A stretch of DNA of 64,000 nt from Cenococcum geophilum 1.58 (GCA_001692895.1 KV748196.1:2170001-2234000), one strand, 5' to 3'; shown: positions 48,548 through 61,292, counted from the first letter of the stretch. The notes: a model not told the origin generated them from the letters alone. A program made the numbers and translations.

Positions 48548-49290
48548 ATAGCCGGTTAGCTGACATAAGGGCCATAGCACGGGGTCTGAAAAACGAGTTT
48601 GGGATCTTATTTATAAAGAGTTGGAAAAAGTTCGGTATGAAAATCACCCCGTCTACTAAATCGTACGTCTGGCTTAGAAAAACCAAAACTTTAATATTAA
48701 AGACTATAGACCGTAAGAGAAATGGCCCTGTAGGGGAAGAAATACCTTAAGGGAAACGTCTTCTAGGTTAGGGCAATATTATTTTATATAACTCCTTAGA
48801 GGCGAGGGCTTAGTATTAGCTATGCTTGGATTCCCAACTACCCTACTACTAGTACTCTTATTAGTGTTCAATATTAGTATAGGGCTATATTAATATTTAT
48901 TTTAAAATTTAAAATTTGCTAAGCATCTATATAAATATAAAGTGCAAACTATATATAATTAAGGCCTTAGCTAAACGTATACTATAAGGTATATTACCTA
49001 GGTATATAGTAAGGAGTAGTACGCCGAGCGTAAGTTATAGGAGAGTCGATGGAAAAGAGGACGATATAGTAAAGAGTATAGCAATAACCTTATACGGAGA
49101 TAAACTAATAAGAAGGATAGGAGGGCTATAAGCCTAAGGAGCTTATAAGAAGGTATTAAGGGCTAGCCGAAGGCTAGCCTAAGCAGCCCCTAAGAGCTTT
49201 TAGGCGTATACTTAAGTAAGGGCTAAAAGATCCGATATATATCTCTAGACGTCGCCTAAAATAGATATCTTATATTACCCTATAGCCTTT
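48521..49290. mobile_element. RIPed sequence of unknown repeat type
   Basis: The first 250 bp contain an open-looking + frame (GLKNEFGILFIKSWKKFG... near 48,578-48,750) with stops beyond. The remainder is AT-rich with no recognisable domain. The damage implies former repetitiveness. The element family is not identifiable by eye. Confidence 0.4.
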
Positions 49291-49439
49291 CATCAGGAAA
49301 TTTTTTTTTGGGCACGTTGTCGCAAGCGAAAATCGGGGTCTGCAAAACCTGCGTAAGTCGCGATTTTAGCGATTTGCGGCAACTTGCGGCGATTTGCTAC
49401 AAATACATAGGCTACCCATACACGAACTAGATTGCACCG

Positions 49440-50095
49440 AAAGCTCTACAAGAAGGCTCTACACGAAGCTCTACAGCAAAGCTCTACACGAAGCTTCTAC
49501 ACAAAAGCTCTACACGAAGCTCTACACGAAGCTCTAGCACGAGGCTCCTACACGAAGCTCTACACGAAGCTCTACACGAAAGCCTCTACACGAAAGCTCT
49601 AAAGAAGCTCTACACGAAGCTCTAACACGAAGCTCTACACGAAGCTCTACACGAAAGCTCTATACGAAGCTCTACACGAAGCTCTGCATTAAGCTCTACA
49701 CGAAGCTCTACACGAGGGCTCTGCACGAAGCTCTACACGAAGCTTGCACGAAGCTTGCATAAAAGCTCTAACGAAGCTCTACACGAAGGCTCTACACAAA
49801 GCTCTGCACGAAGCTTTGCGCCGAGGCTTCTACACGAAGCTCTAACACGAAGCTTTGACACAAGGCTCCTGCATGAGGCTCTACAACGAAGCTCTGCCAC
49901 GAAGCTCTACACAAGGCTCTACACGAAGCTCTACGTACAGAGGCTCTGCACGAGGCTTTGCGCGAAGCTCTACATACGGAGGCTCTACACGAAGCTCTGC
50001 ACGAAGCTCTACACGAAGCTCTACGTACAGGAGGCTCTGCACGAGGCTTTGCGGCGACATACGGAGGCTCTACACGAAGCTCTGCATCGGTCCCC
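49440..50095. repeat. 12-bp satellite TACACGAAGCTC
   Basis: About 650 bp of tandem, slightly degenerate 12-bp units, becoming more variable to the right (CATACGGAGGCTC, CGTACAGAGGCTC). Long frames on both strands are repeat artefacts. It is inverted relative to the GTAGAGCTTCGT motifs at 43.5-45.2 kb. Confidence 0.9.
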
Positions 50096-50402
50096 GCTAT
50101 ATTCCGATAGCCTCTACACGTGTGCTCTGCCAAGTGTACCCCTTATTATATAACCTAGGTAGCCACCTTATTTTTTTACCTTCCTTCCTTACATCCTCCC
50201 TACCTAGGGAGGCACCAGAACGGCAGCCAGCTGAGGACCGTCGCCAGAACCAGAACGACCGTCTCGACGTCGCCAGAGACCAGACGACCACCGTTCGAAT
50301 ATACAGCCAGCGAACGGCCGTAGAGAACGATTCGAATTAATACGATTAATCGATCAATTAAATTAGGCGGAGCCTTCGATCGGGCCGACCTTTCCCCCAA
50401 AT

Positions 50403-50663
50403 TACAGACAGGTAGGCATAGACAGTAGCATAGATAGGAGGCACAGACGGTAGGCACAGATGGTAGGTATAGACAGGTAGGCATAGACAGGTAGTATAGA
50501 TAGGTAGGTACAGACAGGTAGGCACAGACAGTAGGCACAGATAGGTAGGCATAGATAGTAGGCATAGACAGTAGGTATAGGTAGGTAGGTATAGGCAGGT
50601 ACAGACAGACAGACAGACAGACAGGTAGGCAGGTAGGTAGGCAGGTAGGCAGGCAGGCAGGCA
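50403..50663. repeat. Microsatellite of AGGTAGGCATAGACAGT and CAGA/GGCA type
   Basis: Compound array built from GTAGGCA, CAGA and TAGG tetramers, pure (CAGA)n near 50,604-50,622 and (GGCA)-rich at the right end. Minus-strand frames rich in Cys/Leu/Pro/Tyr are artefacts. Confidence 0.9.
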
Positions 50664-50814
50664 CTAGGCCTAGTTAGGAAATCGGTATATAGCCAGCAGA
50701 TCGTTAGGAATACCGCCAATTAATAATTTAGAGCCTTTATAAAGGGTATCCCCCTTATCTTAATTGCTTAATAAATAGCTCTACATTTTATATAGTTATA
50801 TAGGAATATAAAAT

Positions 50815-51060
50815 ATGCAAAATATAAAATGTATAAAATATGTAAAATATATAAAATATATAAAATATATAAAATATACAAAACGTGTAAAATATATAGG
50901 CTCTGCGCGTTTACTGCAAGTTGCTATAAAATGCGTAGGCTCTATGCAGTTTACTGCAAGTTACTATAAAATACGTAGGCTCTATACAGTTTGCCGCAAA
51001 ATGCGTAAACCGCATAAGACCATATACGACTGCCGCGACCGTACAGTTTGCTATAAATTG
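50815..51060. repeat. 10-bp AAAATATATA array followed by a 39-40-bp repeat
   Basis: About eight AAAATATATA-type units to about 50,898, then units starting GGCTCT at 50,899, 50,938 and 50,978, each with a TTTACTGCAAGTT(G/A)CTAT core; the last unit is diverged. Confidence 0.8.
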
Positions 51061-51102
51061 CCGCAAACTGCAACAACGAGCCTGAAAATTTTTTTCCTGA
51101 TG

Positions 51103-51311
51103 TTATATATATATAGGACTTTTAAAATTAGATTAAATAAATAGAATTTTTATTTTAAGCTATCTAGTTAATAGTTATAAGCCTAGATTATCTAGTATAT
51201 TATCTTTAATTTAAGGTTTTAAAGTTTTAATATTATTTTAATTATAAATATCTATAATATAACCTTTTAATAAGATATACTTTATATTATTATAATAATA
51301 ATCCTTATATA
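51103..51311. other. AT-rich RIPed spacer
   Basis: Almost pure A/T with TATATA runs. Ends in ATATA, the left target duplication of the family 3 element. Confidence 0.4.
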
Positions 51312-51536
51312 TGTGAGGTAAGGATGTAGATAGGGAGTCCAATGATAGAACAATAGGTGTATTGTATAGACAGAGACGAATCCTTAAGGGAAAAGGAGGA
51401 GTCTGTGTGTAAGGTAGGAAGGGTTTTCCCTAGGCCTGTGTAGAGCACGTGCCTTACGGGTAAGTCACCCCTGGGTTGCCCCAGGGTCGCCTATACCTTA
51501 CGGCTATATAACTATCTACTTAGGTTTCACCTAACA
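51312..51536 (-). repeat. 3' LTR of family 3 element
   Basis: 225 bp, TGTGAGGTAAGG... to ...CACCTAACA, same length as 57,893-58,117 and highly similar, differing mostly by transitions. Confidence 0.92.
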
Positions 51537-54500
51537 ATGCCCCCCCCTTTAAAAAGGGTCGTCTCCAATCCTTTATATACTTAAGCTTTAATAAAACCCC
51601 ATAAAAAACCTTAGTAAGGAAAAAATTTAGAGGAGAAAGAGCGTTTTAATTTTTTATATAGAGGGACGGGTGGTATATATGCGCGGCGCAAAGATATTAA
51701 GGAACTTTGACCGGCGGTTAAAGTTATCTAATTAGTTAGATTTGCCTTGCTAAGACTCCCCCATATTTAACTGAGCTAGTAGCGATTTTATATGCCCAGC
51801 ATAGAAAATCCTAATTGGTCTATTTAATAGGTAGAGCCAGTAGAGCTTAATACCGTTGCCTGAATTCGGTAGACCAGAAATATTCTAAAGCTTGCTTATG
51901 TAGGCAGGTTGCTAGTACCTTATAGGTAGGTTATAGGTTATTTATATGCAGCCAGATTTGTAGATGGTAAGGCTATATACCTATTAAATCCGCTGCTAAC
52001 CCTGCTTTAGCCTTACGCTATACTGGCGTAGCGCCGTATATACTTTATAGGTAGGTTATAGGTTATTTATATATAGCCAGATTAGGACGGTAAGGCTATA
52101 TGCCTATTAGACCCACCGCTAACCTATATTTTAGCCTTGTGCGTTATCTATATAGTATATACATAGAATAGTATATAAGTTATTAGTATAGGTTACTACC
52201 AGCGGGTTACTAGTAGGTCGTGGACCCTAGTTAAATAGACCCCGGTTATAGATAGGCCTATTCTTTAATATATAAATAATCTGCTTAGCTAGCATAGAGT
52301 AACGGATTAGGTTTAGGAAGGATGCTTTCTAAATTAAGGCTGTAGTTCTTATAGCAATTATTGCTTATTCTTTAATCCCTTAGGACGTCCTCTACTCCGC
52401 TTTAATGCAGGTTATATTTTAATAGTGGCGCTTGCTTTTCGCCTGCGCTTTAGCTATAAGGCTAGGGTATCCCACTTACGGTACTTATCTAGCAGTTATT
52501 AACAATTCTTGAGTTTTATCTCGTATTTCCATTTGTTATACTTATTTAACTATCCTAGCTATTTAATAAGGTACTATGGTTGTCTAGCACGATCCTAGTA
52601 GGCAATAATTGCTTCTACTTCCTAGCTGCCTTCCTCAAACTCTTCTACTGCCGGGGGTTAAAACCTAGGGCGTGACCTATAAGGCTTTAGTAGGGAGATA
52701 TAGAAGACTAGGTGGAGCTGTGCTATAGTAGGTAGGAGCTCTAGCTTATATGCTTGCTGCCCTACGCGCTCTAGGATTTAAAACGGTCCTATAAACTTAT
52801 AGTTAAGCTTTTTATAGGGACGTTTTGTGCGGATGTTCTTAGAGGAGAGTAGGACTCGTTTACCGACGGCGAAGTGCTTGGCTAGGTGGTAACGATTGTA
52901 GTATTTTACCTAAAGCTTTTAGGCGTGTATTATTGACGCCGCCGCTACCTTATGTGTAAGGCGTAGGCGTTATAGGTGTGTCTCTACAAGTTGGACATTT
53001 GTTGACTTGGACCCCTCCCTACCTTACTAAGCGTCTTGGACGCTGTCTAGGACTCCGTCCGGAACGTTTGGTAGCTAGCTATAGGCAAGCTTAATAGGGG
53101 AATGCTTTATTATGGTATAGACCTTAGAGTTATAGGTAAAGGCTGCTTTTTTAAGTAGGGAGGCCTAATTAGACTATTCCTAGTTCGTGAATATACGTAG
53201 GTATGCCTTAAGCTCCTGGTTCTAATGCTCCGTCTAACTATTTATCTGCGGGTAGAATGCGGTGCTAAGTTTATGTTAAACGCGGAGATGGTAGTATATA
53301 GTGCTCTAGTACTTACTTATAAATACACTACCCCTATTAGAGATGATATTATCTAGAGGTCCTATTTATGTAAAGACTCTAAATAAGAGTTCTGCAAGTT
53401 GTGTAGCATTAATTATCTTACGCACTAGATAGTAGCGTACTAGCTTTATAAAACGGTCTATAAGGACAAGGACGAAGTTATACTCTACGCTATTAAGAGT
53501 CTTAGACTCTAGGAGATCCGTAATAAAGTTAAGTAAATAATGCTGCTAGGCTTAGGTGGGGACCTAGAGAGGCTGTAGCTTACTATAGAGTTTATAGTGG
53601 TGTAATTTAGAGCGTTAGCAGGCATTATAATTATCTAGGTATTTACGGAGGTCCTAGGTAAGGCTGTTTTAAGTATACTTCTACGCGATTACCTTAAAAA
53701 TATAGTTAAAACCATAGTGGCCGCCTATAGGATTGTTATAATTCCGCTTAAGGATCTCCTATTATAGTAGTATATAATTTAGCACCTAAACCTTGTTATT
53801 TTACCTTAGAAGTCCTTAATTATTAAGGGTGTAGTCCTTATTACTGGTAGGAACTTATTCCTAGGTTAACTAATTATATATAGAGCGTATAAAGGCGTCC
53901 CTTTTTTATACTCTATAAATGAAATTAACTAGTAACTTAGGGGGGTGTTCCGTAAACGCCGTTTTGGCTAAAGTAGCTACTACTACCTCTTGCCGTGGCA
54001 CGAGACTCTGCGTAAAGTTAGTACTAGCGAAGTAATGTATAATGCGTAGGTAACTCGCTAGGTTATTATAGGGGACCGTAGCCTAGGCTAAGGGGTCTTC
54101 CCTAGGGTTAAGCGCTATTAGGCTAGTTAAAGTGGTCTTAGAGAGAATAGTAGGACGCTCTAATCTGCCGGCGCTAAGTTTATAAGAGTCGCTCGTATAC
54201 TGCACGTATGCTACTCGCTAGTTTAGTATAGTAGCACTAGGGCCGTCCACAAGGCCTATAACCCGCAACTTTTGCTATAATATAGGCAGTATGGTATTAA
54301 GGAGTGTCCTCTTACTGCTATCTTTAAAGCCTTTGGCATAATCCGGGCGCTAGGATAGTGTATTAGTAGGATTTGCTTTACCTGGCTTATATTTAATCTT
54401 AAAATTAAACTTAGCTAGTTCTTTGGCGTACCGGGCCTAATAAGTAGATAAGCTCTTAGTGGTTATAAAATACCTAAGATTATTATGATTACAAAGTATG

Positions 54501-57500
54501 CGCGTTATATGCGCGGCGTATTTAAGGTAATGGCGCCATATCTTAAAGCATTGCACTATAGCGAGTAGTTCTTTGTTATGCGTATTATACTATACTTTTA
54601 GGTTAGTAAGCTTCTAACTATAATAAGCGATTAGGTGCTAGTAGAGTTAATCCCCCTACCCTAAAGGCTGCAGAAGTATACCGCTATAGGCATGGTTAGA
54701 AGCGTTAGTAATTACTATTAGGGGTAGATTAGGGTCGAAGTGGCGAAGTAGAGGAGCCTGCGTAAACGCAGCGCGTAGCTTACGGAACGCCTGCTACGCG
54801 TTATTAGGCTAGGACTAAGTTTAGTACTATTTGGTGGGCCTTTTTAACTTACGCTTCTTCTTCTTTTTTCTATCTAATGTTAGGTCGCGATATGCCTATG
54901 CAAGATGTGCGTGTAGGGGGTATGCGGTATCCGAGTAGTTCCAGATAAATCGCCTATAAAAGTTGGTAAAGCTAAGGAAGACCTAGATGTCCCTATAGGA
55001 CTTAGACTTAGGCTATTCCTTAATAGCTTTTACGCGGTTAGGGTCCATTATAATACCCCTAGGGGTAATAATAAAACCTAGAAACTTAATGTTCTTAGTA
55101 TAAAAGATATATTTTAATAGTTTAGCGTATAGGCCCTAAGCGTGGAGCTGTCGTAGTATCTGCTTAACGTGCTTAACCTCGTTATTTAAGTAGATAAGAA
55201 TATTATCTAGGTAAACTATGTAGATAGTATCTACTAGGGTTCCTAGAGCTTTATAAATGTAGCTCTAGAATGTTATAGGGGTGTTAGCAAGACTAAAGGG
55301 CATCACTAGGTACTTAAAGTAACCATAGCGTGTCTTAAATGCGGTCTTTTATTTGTCTCCCTTTTTAATATAAATCCTATAGTACGCATTATAAAGATCT
55401 AGCTTTATGAATATTTTTGTATAGCTAAGCCTATTAAAGATTTTGCTGACTAGCGGTAGGGGGTACCGATTTTTAATTATGATCTTATTTAGGCGTCTGT
55501 AGTTAACGTATAACCGTATTATACCATCTGCTTTTGGTATAAAGAGGATGGGCGCTCTAGTAGGTGACTTGCTGGGCCTAATCTAGCCCCTTTTAAGAGC
55601 ACTGTCTAGGTACTCTTATAAGATCTGTAACTCTTTCTATAAGAGGTTATAGAGGGGCATTTATAGTGGCGTCTTGCCTTCTTCTAAGTCGATTATATAG
55701 TTATACTTAGAGTTCTGCGGTAGCATACTTACTAGCTTATTTGAGAAGATATTAATTTCCTCCTTATATATATCTGGTAGGCTATGGGCTACGGAGGTTA
55801 AAGCAACTATTATATAGTAGTGTGCTTCCGGGAGCCAGTAAAGAGAAGGGTGCGGCCGATATACGTTTTATAGGTGTGCTTGTACTAAGAGTGTATACAG
55901 CTCTATTGTAGTATACTTAATAGTTTTAGGGTTTTAATTACCTCCCCCTTATATATAGGTGATCTGCGCTAGCACTAGAGGGTCTCTATAGGTACTTGCT
56001 GCCAGTAACGGCAGGTCCTCTACTATGTTTATAATTGGTGTCTCTACGTCCGAAGGGTTTATACGGGTACTCGCTGCTAGTAATAATAGGTCCTCTATTA
56101 TATTTATAACCGGCGTAGAGAAGGAGTCTTCTAGCTATAGCGAATAGACTATTTCGCTAGCCTTAATGTCTGCTAGGAGAGCGTTAAGGGTGACTATTTA
56201 AAGGCGTCTAGAGTCTAAAGTACCCTAGACAAACTATCTAGAATAGAAGCTAATTAATAGATCTGCTTCCGCGAGCCAATCCTATCTAAGAACTATATTA
56301 TAACCATTAAATAAGCCGCCCTAAAAGGTCTGTGGGCTAATAGTGTAAGGGGTACCCTAGGAGTCGCTAGTAGTGACCGTTAGATTATAAGCACCCTAGA
56401 TTATTATCTAGTTACTATTAAGGAAACGTGTAATAGGTTTACGTAAATATAGCGCGTAGCGTATAGGTAGATTAAACCTACGGACGATATTTTAATTAAT
56501 GAGGTTAATTTGGCACCTATTATTATATAAGGCATGTAGGCGGACTTTACCCTAGGGCGTATCTATCGCAATATATACTACAATGCGTTTCTTCTCTCCC
56601 TTTATATTAGGCCCTAGTTATAGTTAAGAGAGATACGCTACTAGGGCTTTAGGTTTTCCGAAGCCTGAGCTAACTTCTCTTTATTAGCCTGCTTCTAGTG
56701 TTCCTTATAGTGGCCGCCTACGGTCCTTTAACTCGCCTGCGTAGCACCGGCGTCCGGGGGGTCCCCTAAGCCATCTAGCTTTTGGGTAGTCTCCCTAGGA
56801 GTTTACTTAGAAAAGCGTCGCCCTTTTTAGGTTTTATTCCCTAAGCCTAACTCTATAGAGCCTATGCTGCGACCGCGCTTTATATATAATAATTTACCGC
56901 TGCTACTTACGTAATCTTCCGCGAGCTTTATAGTATTAAGCAATTACTCTATATAGCGGATTTCGTTAAAGAGGTCTTTAGCGGTTTTTACCCGTTAGGC
57001 GAAGTTCTGGCGGAAGAGCTCTACTTATAGGTGGGCTGGGAGATATAAGAACTAAAAGTCTACCTATTGTTTAGGATTAATAAATGGGGTATATAAGAAG
57101 AGGTTCTCTAAGCTACGTATATAGGCTAGGAAGACGTTAAACCTCTAGTTCTCCTTTATAATAGCTGTATAGTATATTATAGCGTTATTAAAGCGTCTTA
57201 CTATGGGGTTCCTAATCTGGTCTTAGACTATAGTCTTAAATTCGTCCTATAGTAAAGGACCCTTATCCTTAGTGCCTAACCGGCGATAAACTAGTTGGGC
57301 GATTGTCTTCTCTTTTATAAGACCTTTAATAGCCTAGCGCGTGCGTTGCTTATAGTCGTAGTTAGCGTTATTAACCTTAAATCGGTTCTTAACTGCGGCG
57401 ATCTACCGGTTAAAATGCTGTTAAATAGTACCGCTAATATTAGGTGGTAACTTTTTAACCAGAGTGTTGAGATTTAATCGGCGTATACGTTCGCTACGTA

Positions 57501-57892
57501 ACTTATACTCTTTATTAGAGAGGCGACGGGAGGGCTTTATTAAATCGATAATGCTCCATAAGTTGGCTATTTTCTTAGCCAGCTTATCTAGCTCCTTTAT
57601 GTTAGCGGTATTAGGTAGGACGCTAGTAACCTTACTAAGCTCCTATTAAGCCTAGGTATATAAGTTGAACTAGTCTCTAGCGTTTATAGATATCTAATTA
57701 TTTTAAGATTTAGAAAATGGCTTAGATGCTGTTAGTGTACTTCTAGCGGTTTCGTCTACACTAGATCCTAAGGCGTTCTGCAGTCGTATCGCTAGCGTAT
57801 TACTATTAGGTGTAGGCATTAGTTTTCTTTTCGGAGGTATTATAGAAAAATTAAACTGGCTATCCTCCTAAGGGGATTGGTAAGGATTTAAA

Positions 57893-58117
57893 TGTGAGGT
57901 AAGGATGTGGATAGGGAGTCTAATAATAGAATAATAGGTGTATTGTATAGACAGAGACGAATCCTTAAGGGAAAAGGAGGAGTCTGTGTGCGAGGTAGGA
58001 AGGGTTTTCCCTAGGCACGTGTAGAGCACGTACCTTACGGGCGAGTCACCCCTGGGTTGCCCTAGGGTCGCCCATACCTTACGGCTATATAACTATCTAC
58101 TTAGGTTTTACCTAACA
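57893..58117 (-). repeat. 5' LTR of family 3 element
   Basis: 225 bp, + strand TGTGAGGTAAGG... to ...TTACCTAACA, intact TG/CA ends. Contains a GGGTTGCCC(T/C)AGGG block and CTATATAACTAT that may act as a TATA region. Confidence 0.92.
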
Positions 58118-59105
58118 ATATGCCTAGCCCATTAAATAATTATATTAAGGCATTATATTAAAGGTAATTTCTAATAAAGTATAGAAGTATATTAATCTAT
58201 ATATTAAAAGAGAATTTTTTTAATATTTAAAAAAAATTAGCGTAACTATTATAAATAACTATTAATTTTAAAAAAAGTTAAAAGTTTTAAAGCTTAATAA
58301 GGATAAGAAGAAACAGCTTATAAGATAAGATATTTAATTACACTTTTGCGGCTCCTATTAGGGTCTATATAGGTATATATATATAATAGGGAAACCGTAT
58401 AGCTAGGGCTAGATAAAACCTCTTCTTCTCCTATTATATAGCCTATATAGCCTCTCTTCTAATTAGTAACTTCTAAGTATAAGTAGACGTATCCTTAAAG
58501 CGCTATAGGAAAGCTATCTTAATATATACTCTTAGGTCTATCCAGTAAGGTATATAGGTAAGGCCTAAGTTCTATTCCTAGCTACTCCGGTTATCTAAGT
58601 AAGGCGTAAACTGGCGGCCTATAAAGCTAGTGCTATAAAAGGTTAGTAGTAAGGAGGTAGATAAAGGAGGTGTTGTAGGGGTTTAACGTGCACTACGTAT
58701 ACTATCGTCTATATCGTTATACGCAGCTCCGAAGCTATGACGTTGCTAGGGCATATTACCTACTAAGTTCTGCCAAGTTCTGCCAAGTTCTATTAACTTA
58801 TTAAATTCTGCCAAAATTCTACTAACTTGCCAGATTCTGTTAAATTCTGCCAAATTCTGCCATATCTATAGTATCCTACCATATTCGGCAAATTGCTACG
58901 ACAATGCCGCAATTTGCTATACTTTACCTACTATATTCTACTACTATTATCGGGCTTATATAGAATTGTATATTATATAGAGTCGCGTAAAAACCAACTA
59001 ATTAGGATTTTCTATCCCCGGGATAGAAAATCGCTATTAGCTTACTTAGTAAGGATTATATAACGCTAAACACTAAGGTAATATATAGGTCTAACCTGTA
59101 ATATT
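58118..59105. other. RIPed repeat debris
   Basis: No domain recognised. Near 58,775-58,870 a TTCTGCCAA-type 10-bp repeat occurs, like the motif inside the LTR of fragment F. A palindrome lies at 59,006-59,032. The piece 58,990-59,045 is an inverted relative of 51,775-51,830 inside the family 3 element. Confidence 0.4.
59006..59032. repeat. 27-bp near-perfect palindrome
   Basis: Arms GATTTTCTATCC and GGATAGAAAATC with a 3-nt spacer. The arms resist RIP-type loss and are partly shared with 51,785-51,815. Confidence 0.75.
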
Positions 59106-60524
59106 ACCCCTCCTCTCTTTTTATAAAGGTACTTATTTAATATAATAGTATCTTTTAATACCAAGGCAGGTTTATATATATAGTAATTATACCCTACCTT
59201 CTTAATAAGTTAAGAGGCTATACACTTTTCCTAATAAGACCTTATTATATAACTCGCTTACCCCTTATCCTATAGTTTAATCGGTTCCAGTACCTCTTGT
59301 GCCGTTATTACTAGTTTTTATTATTATTTAAATATCCTCTTTAAATAGCTATACTACTGTTAATATAAGGTCCGTAACAACTTAGGTTAGGGCCCTAGGA
59401 TAAGATACCTAGTTTATCCCGCTATTCTTTAGGGCTAAAGGTTATATAGGTCTAGATTATACTATAAGTAAGGGGATTATAGGTAACGCGTATATACGTA
59501 TATAAGGCGGAAGGCGTAGGTATATAGTAATTATAAGACAATTTATAGAAGTATAGTTTAATTAGTGGATAGAGTAAGATAGGTAGTTAAATACTATCTC
59601 CTACGGAGCTGAGTCTTAAAGTAGTAACCTAACTGTGTTTTTCCTCCCGTTAATATAGTATAGATACTATTTAGAAGTATTACCTCTTACGTCTCTTCTA
59701 GAGGTTTTTTATATACTTTTTTAATAAGGTATTAGTCTATATAGACTTTTAGAGAGAACTATATTAGATATTAAATAAGAATAAATAATATTTATTCTTA
59801 ATTACTTTAATAGCCTATTATTCTTTACTATTAATTATAATTAGAGGTAACTATCCTATCCTGGGTCTTTATTATAGCTTATTTAGTTTATATATAGTAT
59901 TTAAAATATTATAATTCTTTTTAACTACTAAGATTTCTTTAGCTTCCTATTCTTTATCCTCTATAACCTAGATTAGCAGTAGGGGATTATTATACTACCT
60001 AGGCAATAGATTGTCAATAACCTATTATAGTTAGTCTAAAGAGAATATAAGATCGATCTTTATTAACTCTAGTAACTTAATACTAAAAGAGTATACTATC
60101 TTTTAAAGAATCTTATATAGGCTAGTTATTTAATAGTCTAGCTTATAGCTTAGTCCTTAGGTTTTCTAGTTCTTCGTTAATAAATATATTTTATCTCCTA
60201 TTTAGAAGTCTATCTTATAACAATATCGGTTTATATTAGCCTCTTTCTTTTTTTATACCCTTTCTATAATTGTCTAGGTAGTCTCCTAAGCTTTATATAT
60301 TCTCTTAGTAAATATTTAGGCCTTATTACAGCTAAGGCGTTCTTAGGTCGTAATGGGTTTAGTAGGCCTATCTTAATTAAAAGACGTTTATAGTATATAC
60401 CTATATTATTATGGGGGAGTGTAAACTACTCGTAGTCTACTTCTATTAGTACTAACTTATTCTATTTAAAGTTTAGCTCCTTACAGATCTATATAATATA
60501 TACTTATAGTAGAAACTATAGTGG
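59106..60524 (-). mobile_element. Decayed Ty3/gypsy 3' region (family 4)
   Basis: On the minus strand, 59,750-60,330 reads as a broken integrase tail and linker (TKNLR.RP-like, then RVNKDRSY) and a chromodomain-like piece (EDKE.EAKEILVVKK, YNILNTIYKLNK) near 59,850-59,970. The stretch 59,106-59,750 is AT-rich and unassigned. No LTRs were identified. Distinct in sequence from families 1-3 as far as I can judge by eye. Confidence 0.5.
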
Positions 60525-60695
60525 CGCCACTAATAGACTAGGTATATAGGATATAAGTAGATAAGATTAACTAACTATAAAGTGTATACCTAATAGATTA
60601 ACTCCTATTATATTCTAAGATTTATTATAAAAGAAAACTATCTAAGGTAAGGACTATAGTCCTTTAAATATACAACCTAACTTTTAAGAAATCCT
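60525..60695 (-). repeat. LTR fragment related to gypsy family 1
   Basis: Shares GTATACCTAATAGATTAACTC, ATTATATTCTAAGA, AACTATCTA, GTCCTTTAAATA and TTTTAAGAAA landmarks with the family 1 LTR (compare 27,640-27,760), at lower identity. A solo or truncated older LTR. Confidence 0.7.
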
Positions 60696-61099
60696 CCTTA
60701 TATACATTGGCAAGATATTTGCAGCTAAAATTTCTTAATAGGTAGTTTAAAATCAAATACTACTAACTAGGCTAATTGCCTGCCAATTGCCTATAGTTAA
60801 CATCGTTAATATAGTTAACGTATTTAACGTATTTAATACACAGTCTATATATAATTAGCGTATTTAATACCTAACCTAACACCTAATTAATAGATTTTTT
60901 TATTTTCTTATTTTTGCTTATTTTTACTTAAGCTCTAACAAGCCCCCTAGTAACGCTATAAAAATCTAATTATATAACAATTTTTTTATAAAAAGATTTC
61001 TTAAAGGAAGTCTTATATATATAATATAATACTACTACGGAAGTAACTACTTTCGATAAGTTAAGATAATAGAATTCTTAAAAGCCTATATACTATAGT
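60696..61099. other. AT-rich spacer with short GTTAACGTATTTAA repeats
   Basis: Near 60,795-60,880 GTTAA(C/T), CGTATTTAA and TATTTAATAC recur. No gene. Confidence 0.4.
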
Positions 61100-61292
61100 T
61101 GTCACGGAACCCCACCGCAGGGGCCTCCATAGGAGAGCCCCGTGCTCTCGCGTATACCTCGCGTACAGCTTATGTCAGCTACGCGTAGGTATATTACCTC
61201 CTTACGCCCTCGACCCTTACGATCGATCGCGCAACGTCTTGTAGACTCCTTGAATATATACGCTCTATAGCCACTGCCCCCGTTCTATAACA
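61100..61292 (+). repeat. 5' LTR of gypsy family 5
   Basis: About 193 bp, TGTCACGGAACC... to ...TTCTATAACA, followed by a gag-pol-like frame. It is GC-rich and little RIPed, in contrast to the interior. The partner LTR lies outside the window, so borders rest on TG/CA ends and the composition change. Confidence 0.6.

Larger units (their letters stand above)
49291..51102. mobile_element. TIR-bounded, satellite-filled non-autonomous element
   Basis: Imperfect inverted ends of about 35 bp: CATCAGGAAATTTTTTTTTG then GGCACGTTGTCGCAA on the left, against the complement of TTTTCCTGATG on the right preceded by GCAACAACGAGCCTG. Subterminal TTGCGGCAA motifs occur on both sides. Inside lie four different tandem repeats and no transposase. 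No clear target duplication was found, so the element status rests on the inverted ends. Confidence 0.5.
51312..58117 (-). mobile_element. Ty3/gypsy family 3, complete chromovirus, RIP-degraded
   Basis: 6,806 bp with 225-bp LTRs at both ends. Flanks ATATA (51,307-51,311) and ATATG (58,118-58,122) differ by one G/A, consistent with a RIPed 5-bp duplication. Right to left: gag start at 57,819 (MPTPNSNTLAIRLQNALG...), zinc knuckle region about 56,700, protease about 56,200-56,450, RT about 55,000-55,600 (box YLDN near 55,190-55,225), RNase H about 54,450-54,800, integrase about 53,000-54,000, GPF-type linker and chromodomain about 52,540-52,800, and a purine tract read as C7 at 51,541-51,548 on + next to the 3' LTR. 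Heavy TAG/TAA; inactive. Confidence 0.9.

Noticed and set aside
49755-50719. Overlapping long frames on both strands
   Set aside because: Satellite and microsatellite artefacts.
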